From Lachnospiraceae bacterium (GTDB taxonomy: Bacteria; Bacillota_A; Clostridia; Lachnospirales; Lachnospiraceae): DNA of 10,125 bases. Shown here one piece after another: positions 7,109 to 10,125 of this stretch. Position numbers and translations under genes: made by a program. The stretch covers positions 1-10,125 of the forward strand of contig JAGDDC010000070.1 of NCBI GenBank assembly GCA_017958245.1. The letters run 5' to 3'. The stretch's first letter is position 1. The number at the start of each line of letters is the position of its first letter. The notes below the pieces were generated by a model. It had not been told where the DNA came from, ran no database searches, and saw only the letters and a program-made list of their open reading frames with translations.

Positions 7109-7114
7109 CAGAAC

Positions 7115-8023
7115 ATGTACGATATCATAGTTGTAGGCGGGGGACCCGCGGGACTTACGGCGGCGCTTTACGGACTGAGGAACGGCAAGAAGGTCATAGT
7201 GCTTGAGAAGAGCGTCTTTGGCGGTCAGATAACAAACTCCCCGAAGGTTGAGAACATACCGGGCTTCGCGTCGATCAGCGGCGATGAATTCGCAGACAAG
7301 TACCTCGACCAGGTCATGGATCAGGGGGCCGAGGTCAGGCTATGCAAGGTCACAAAGGTGGAGACCGACGGCAAGAAGGTGACAGCCTTCACAGAGGAAG
7401 GCGACACGGTGGAAGGACTGACCGCCATACTTGCGACCGGCACAAAACACAGACTGCTCGGGCTTCCCGGTGAGGAGGACCTGATAGGGAACGGGATCTC
7501 GTTCTGTGCGGTCTGCGACGGCGATTTCTACAGAGAACGCACGGTGTGTATGATCGGTGGCGGAAACTCGGCATTTGTCGAGGCAAACCTTCTCGTGGAT
7601 ATAGTCGACAAGCTCGTCATGCTTCAGGATCTCGATCATTTTACGGCTGACAAGAAGCTCATGGACAGCCTCTTTACCCACGACAACGTTGAGACTTACA
7701 CGGGGACCAAGGTCACGGGCTATGTGGCGGAAGACGGTGAGATAAAGGGCGTGACGTACACGGAGAACGGCGAGGAGAAGCAGGTCGAATGCGACGGAGT
7801 CTTTCTCGCGGTCGGACTTGTCCCCGACAACTCGGCTTTCACGGAGCTCGCAGACTGCGACAGGGCGGGGTACTTTGTATCGGATGAGAGCTGCAGGACG
7901 AAGCGGGGAAACATCTTTGTCGCGGGAGACTGCAGGACAAAGACGCTCAGACAGGTCACCACAGCCTGCGGAGACGGGGCTGTCGCGGCGATCGCTGCCT
8001 GCGACTATATACGCGGATTGTAA
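7115..8023 (+). CDS. trxB: Thioredoxin-reductase-like FAD disulfide reductase, atypical pyridine-nucleotide site
   Basis: 302 residues with the low-molecular-weight thioredoxin reductase layout. The FAD-binding GGGPAG is at 8-13, GGQ at 36-38, ATGT at 107-110, the redox centre CAVC at 131-134, and the FAD C-terminal motif GDCRTKTLRQVTTACGDGA at 271-289. The second Rossmann loop GGGNSA (148-153) is kept. However, the segment that reads HRRDxFRA in NADPH-dependent enzymes (E. coli H175, R176, R177, R181) reads QDLDHFTA (171-178), so all the basic residues that bind the NADP 2'-phosphate are gone. NADPH is therefore an unlikely donor. NADH, or ferredoxin as in the clostridial ferredoxin-linked thioredoxin reductases (FFTR), is more plausible. 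By position, its likely partner is the glutaredoxin-like domain of NrdD just upstream. Confidence 0.9.
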   Translation: MYDIIVVGGGPAGLTAALYGLRNGKKVIVLEKSVFGGQITNSPKVENIPGFASISGDEFADKYLDQVMDQGAEVRLCKVTKVETDGKKVTAFTEEGDTVEGLTAILATGTKHRLLGLPGEEDLIGNGISFCAVCDGDFYRERTVCMIGGGNSAFVEANLLVDIVDKLVMLQDLDHFTADKKLMDSLFTHDNVETYTGTKVTGYVAEDGEIKGVTYTENGEEKQVECDGVFLAVGLVPDNSAFTELADCDRAGYFVSDESCRTKRGNIFVAGDCRTKTLRQVTTACGDGAVAAIAACDYIRGL

Positions 8024-8038
8024 AATGTATACAAGTGT

Positions 8039-8067
8039 TTTACATGTTTTATGAAATGTGTTAAAAT
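8039..8067 (+). promoter_or_regulatory. Sigma-A promoter of the peptidase-thyA operon
   Basis: -35 TTTACA (8039-8044), 17-base spacer, -10 TAAAAT (8062-8067) with an extended-10 TG at 8059-8060. Transcription would start near 8074. I see no terminator between the reductase stop at 8023 and this promoter, so read-through from upstream is also likely. Confidence 0.7.
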
Positions 8068-8089
8068 TCTATCTATAGGCAATACGTGA

Positions 8090-8102
8090 GAAACAATGTT
8101 TC
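8090..8102. repeat. Short palindrome in the leader of the peptidase gene
   Basis: GAAACAATGTTTC, a perfect 5+3+5 inverted repeat about 16-28 bases after the predicted transcription start. It could be a repressor site; no regulator is identified. Confidence 0.3.
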
Positions 8103-8132
8103 AATTTCGGCCCGGACGAGGGCAGATTCTTT

Positions 8133-8140
8133 GGGGAGGA
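8133..8140 (+). promoter_or_regulatory. Ribosome binding site that fixes the peptidase start
   Basis: GGGGAGGA lies 6 bases before the ATG at 8147. An in-frame ATG at 8096 would add 17 unconserved residues and lacks such a site. Confidence 0.8.
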
Positions 8141-8146
8141 TATAGT

Positions 8147-9826
8147 ATGAAGTTTAACGACATGCCGTACACACGCGCGAAACTTGAGGATTTTGAGGAG
8201 AAGATGAAAAAGATCATCGAGGACTTCAAGGCGGCGCAGTCAGGGGAGGAGCAGTTTGAGGTTCACAAGCGCTATTATGAGCTTGAGAACGACTTTGTCA
8301 CAAAGCGCGTCCTCGCACATATCAGACATGACATCAACATGAAAGAGGAGTTCTACAACGCTGAGAACGACTATTATGACGAGATCATGCCGAAGGTACA
8401 GCAGACCAGGGTAGAGTACAAGAAGATGCTCTATCACTCGGCTTACAGGGATTATCTCGAGGAGAAGATCGGCAAGGTGGCTTTCAAGAACATGGAGCTC
8501 GAGGAGAGATCCTTCAAGCCCGAGCTCGTGCCCTTAAAGCAGGAGGAGAACGCTCTTACATCCAGATACTCGAAGTTCCTCGCGGGGGCGAAGATCGAGT
8601 TTCAGGGAGAGGTGTACAACTTCTCCGGGATGCGCAAATTCCAGAACGACAAGGATCGTGAAGTCAGAAAAGAAGCATTTGCAAAGACGAACGCCTTTTG
8701 TCTGGCAAACCAGGGCGAGTTCGACGAGATCTACGATCTGCTCGTGAAGAACAGGACGAAGCAGGCTCAGATCCTCGGTCACAAGAACTTCGTGCCCATG
8801 GGCTACGACCTCATGATGAGGAACAACTACGACGAGGAGAAGGTAGCGCGCTTCCGCAACCAGGTCAAGGAAGTGTGGGTTCCCTTCGTGGCGAAGCTCC
8901 ACGAGAAGAGGAGAAAGAGACTCGGCCTCGACAAGATGTATTTCTACGATGAGGGAGTTTTCTTCCCCGATAGCAACCCCGCTCCCAAGGGCACTCCCGA
9001 GGAGATATTGGCGTTCGGCAGAAAAATGTACGACGAGCTCTCGCCCGAGACGAGCGAGTTCTACCGCTTCATGCACGACAACGAGATGTTTGACGTCGTT
9101 CCCCGCATGGACAAGCGCTCCGGCGGCTACATGACTTATCTGCCCGAGTACAAGTCACCCTTCGTCTTCGCAAACTTCAACACGACGGCGGGGGACGTTG
9201 ACGTGATCACACACGAGTGCGGACACGCTTTCCAGGGATATCTCGACGGAAGGCTCACGCAGATCAACGAGCAGCTCGACCTCACGATGGAGACCGCGGA
9301 GATTCACTCCATGTCGATGGAGTTCTTCACGGAGCCCTGGATGGAGATGTTCTTCAAGGAGGACACGCAGAAGTACCTCGAAATGCACCTCGAGGACGCA
9401 GCGACCTTCATCCCCTACGGCTGTATGGTCGACGAGTTCCAGCACGTTGTATACAACAACCCCGATATGACTCCCGAGGAGCGCAGGGCAGCATGGCTCA
9501 AGCTTGAGAAGGAATACAGGCCTTACATGGATTATGCCGATGACGAGTTCTACAACCACGGAGGACTCTGGCAGAGGCAGCACCATATCTACACCATGCC
9601 TTTCTACTACATTGATTACGCGCTCGCACAGTCGGTTGCTTTCCAGTTCAAGGCACTCATGGACGAGGACTACAAGGGCGCATGGGCTACCTACCTCAAG
9701 CTCTGCAAGATCGGCGTGAAGGAGTTCTACACGGATATGCTCCACGACTGCGGCTTGAAGACACCGTTCGAAGAAGGGTACTTAAAGGGCATAGTGGACA
9801 AGATCAGCGGAAAGCTCGGACTGTAG
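8147..9826 (+). CDS. M3-family oligoendopeptidase (zinc metallopeptidase)
   Basis: 559 residues, normal for the shorter oligoendopeptidase F-like branch of family M3, which cleaves short peptides in the cytosol. The N-terminus MKFNDMPYTR is typical of this branch. The zinc motif is HECGH at 356-360: H356 and H360 bind zinc and E357 is catalytic. The third ligand is E385 (EIHSM at 385-389), 29 residues after H356, the same spacing as in thimet oligopeptidase. A long helical N-terminal half (about 10-260) forms the lid of the closed substrate channel, and the C-terminal helices carry HHIYTMPFYYIDYALAQ (479-495), the conserved Tyr-rich substrate wall. No signal peptide is visible. It has its own promoter and is followed after 22 bases by thyA, an operon with no obvious functional link; peptide recycling is the likely role. 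Confidence 0.94.
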   Translation: MKFNDMPYTRAKLEDFEEKMKKIIEDFKAAQSGEEQFEVHKRYYELENDFVTKRVLAHIRHDINMKEEFYNAENDYYDEIMPKVQQTRVEYKKMLYHSAYRDYLEEKIGKVAFKNMELEERSFKPELVPLKQEENALTSRYSKFLAGAKIEFQGEVYNFSGMRKFQNDKDREVRKEAFAKTNAFCLANQGEFDEIYDLLVKNRTKQAQILGHKNFVPMGYDLMMRNNYDEEKVARFRNQVKEVWVPFVAKLHEKRRKRLGLDKMYFYDEGVFFPDSNPAPKGTPEEILAFGRKMYDELSPETSEFYRFMHDNEMFDVVPRMDKRSGGYMTYLPEYKSPFVFANFNTTAGDVDVITHECGHAFQGYLDGRLTQINEQLDLTMETAEIHSMSMEFFTEPWMEMFFKEDTQKYLEMHLEDAATFIPYGCMVDEFQHVVYNNPDMTPEERRAAWLKLEKEYRPYMDYADDEFYNHGGLWQRQHHIYTMPFYYIDYALAQSVAFQFKALMDEDYKGAWATYLKLCKIGVKEFYTDMLHDCGLKTPFEEGYLKGIVDKISGKLGL

Positions 9827-9848
9827 GACATCGGGACGGAGAGAAGAT

Positions 9849-10125
9849 ATGAGTTACGCAGACACTGTTTTTGTGGATATGTGCAAGGACATCCTGGCAA
9901 ACGGCACGGACACCAAGGGGGAGAAGGTGAGACCCAAGTGGGAGGACGGGTCATTTGCCTATACGATCAAGAAGTTCGGTGTTGTGAACAGATATGATCT
10001 GTCAAAGGAGTTCCCGGCGCTCACACTCAGGAAGACGCCCATCAAGAGCTGTACGGACGAGATGCTTTGGATATGGCAGAAGAAGTCCAACAGGATCGCG
10101 GACATGGACAGTCACGTCTGGGACG
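9849..10125 (+). CDS. thyA: Thymidylate synthase ThyA, N-terminal part (runs off the window)
   Basis: The first 92 codons of a gene cut by the right edge. The enzyme methylates dUMP to dTMP using 5,10-methylenetetrahydrofolate. Recognisable family sequence includes NGTDTKGEKVRPKWEDG (18-34), FGVVNRYDLSKEFPALTLRK (43-62), which carries the conserved Arg near the phosphate site, and the helix EMLWIWQKKSN. The catalytic cysteine and folate site lie beyond the window. The start is ATG 9849, with GGAGAGAAG (9838-9846) just before it. The 22-base gap from the peptidase stop indicates co-transcription. With nrdD some 3 kb upstream, this stretch holds two dNTP-synthesis genes. Confidence 0.95.
   Translation, partial: MSYADTVFVDMCKDILANGTDTKGEKVRPKWEDGSFAYTIKKFGVVNRYDLSKEFPALTLRKTPIKSCTDEMLWIWQKKSNRIADMDSHVWD

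Noticed and set aside
7046..7114. Upstream GTG start adding 23 residues to the reductase
   Set aside because: It overlaps the hairpin region, while a good ribosome site precedes ATG 7115, which begins the conserved FAD-binding sequence.
8020..8075. Terminator after the reductase gene
   Set aside because: Only AT-rich short repeats such as TGTATACA; no GC stem with T-run, so not called.
8096..8146. Upstream ATG adding 17 residues to the M3 peptidase
   Set aside because: The added residues are not family-like and ATG 8147 has a strong GGGGAGGA site at ideal spacing.

Overview
The window looks like a chromosomal segment of an anaerobic, moderately GC-rich Firmicute, most likely a Clostridia member of Lachnospiraceae/Oscillospiraceae type. 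The evidence is strong AGGAGG-like ribosome sites, sigma-A promoters, a lipoprotein-type TPR protein, an oxygen-sensitive class III ribonucleotide reductase and the protein families seen here. This placement is inference from family resemblance. All real genes are on the + strand, and I see no rRNA, tRNA, CRISPR array or insertion sequence.

Left part (1-4268): the C-terminal end of a cupin-domain protein (probably an XRE/cupin regulator), a 171-base gap with small hairpins, then a tightly packed run of three genes. These are an AMP-forming acyl-CoA synthetase, a TPR lipoprotein overlapping it by 11 bases, and the ribosome-associated GTPase HflX, which starts on TTG 2 bases after the lipoprotein stop. 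Codon usage changes abruptly inside the synthetase gene, around position 1340-1400.

Centre (4269-8023): an intergenic region holds a large hairpin with a T-run (hflX terminator). The same bases form two NrdR boxes 32 bp apart, just upstream of a very good sigma-A promoter. This drives nrdD, the anaerobic ribonucleotide reductase. The protein has an N-terminal ATP-cone, an MCCR motif, a zinc site, the glycyl-radical motif and then a fused C-terminal glutaredoxin/NrdH-like domain with a CPKC active site. A terminator-like hairpin separates it from a thioredoxin-reductase-like flavoprotein that keeps the FAD site and CAVC redox centre but has lost the HRRxxxR motif that holds the 2'-phosphate of NADPH. 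The activase gene nrdG, often beside nrdD, is absent here.

Right part (8024-10125): a second good promoter, an M3-family oligoendopeptidase, and 22 bases later the 5' end of thymidylate synthase thyA, which runs off the window.

The most interesting unit is nrdD plus the reductase. My reading is a self-contained thiol-dependent route to deoxynucleotides: an atypical electron donor (ferredoxin or NADH rather than NADPH) passes electrons to the reductase, then to the fused glutaredoxin-like domain, then to the NrdD active site. Expression would be controlled by NrdR. thyA nearby adds a second dNTP-synthesis gene.
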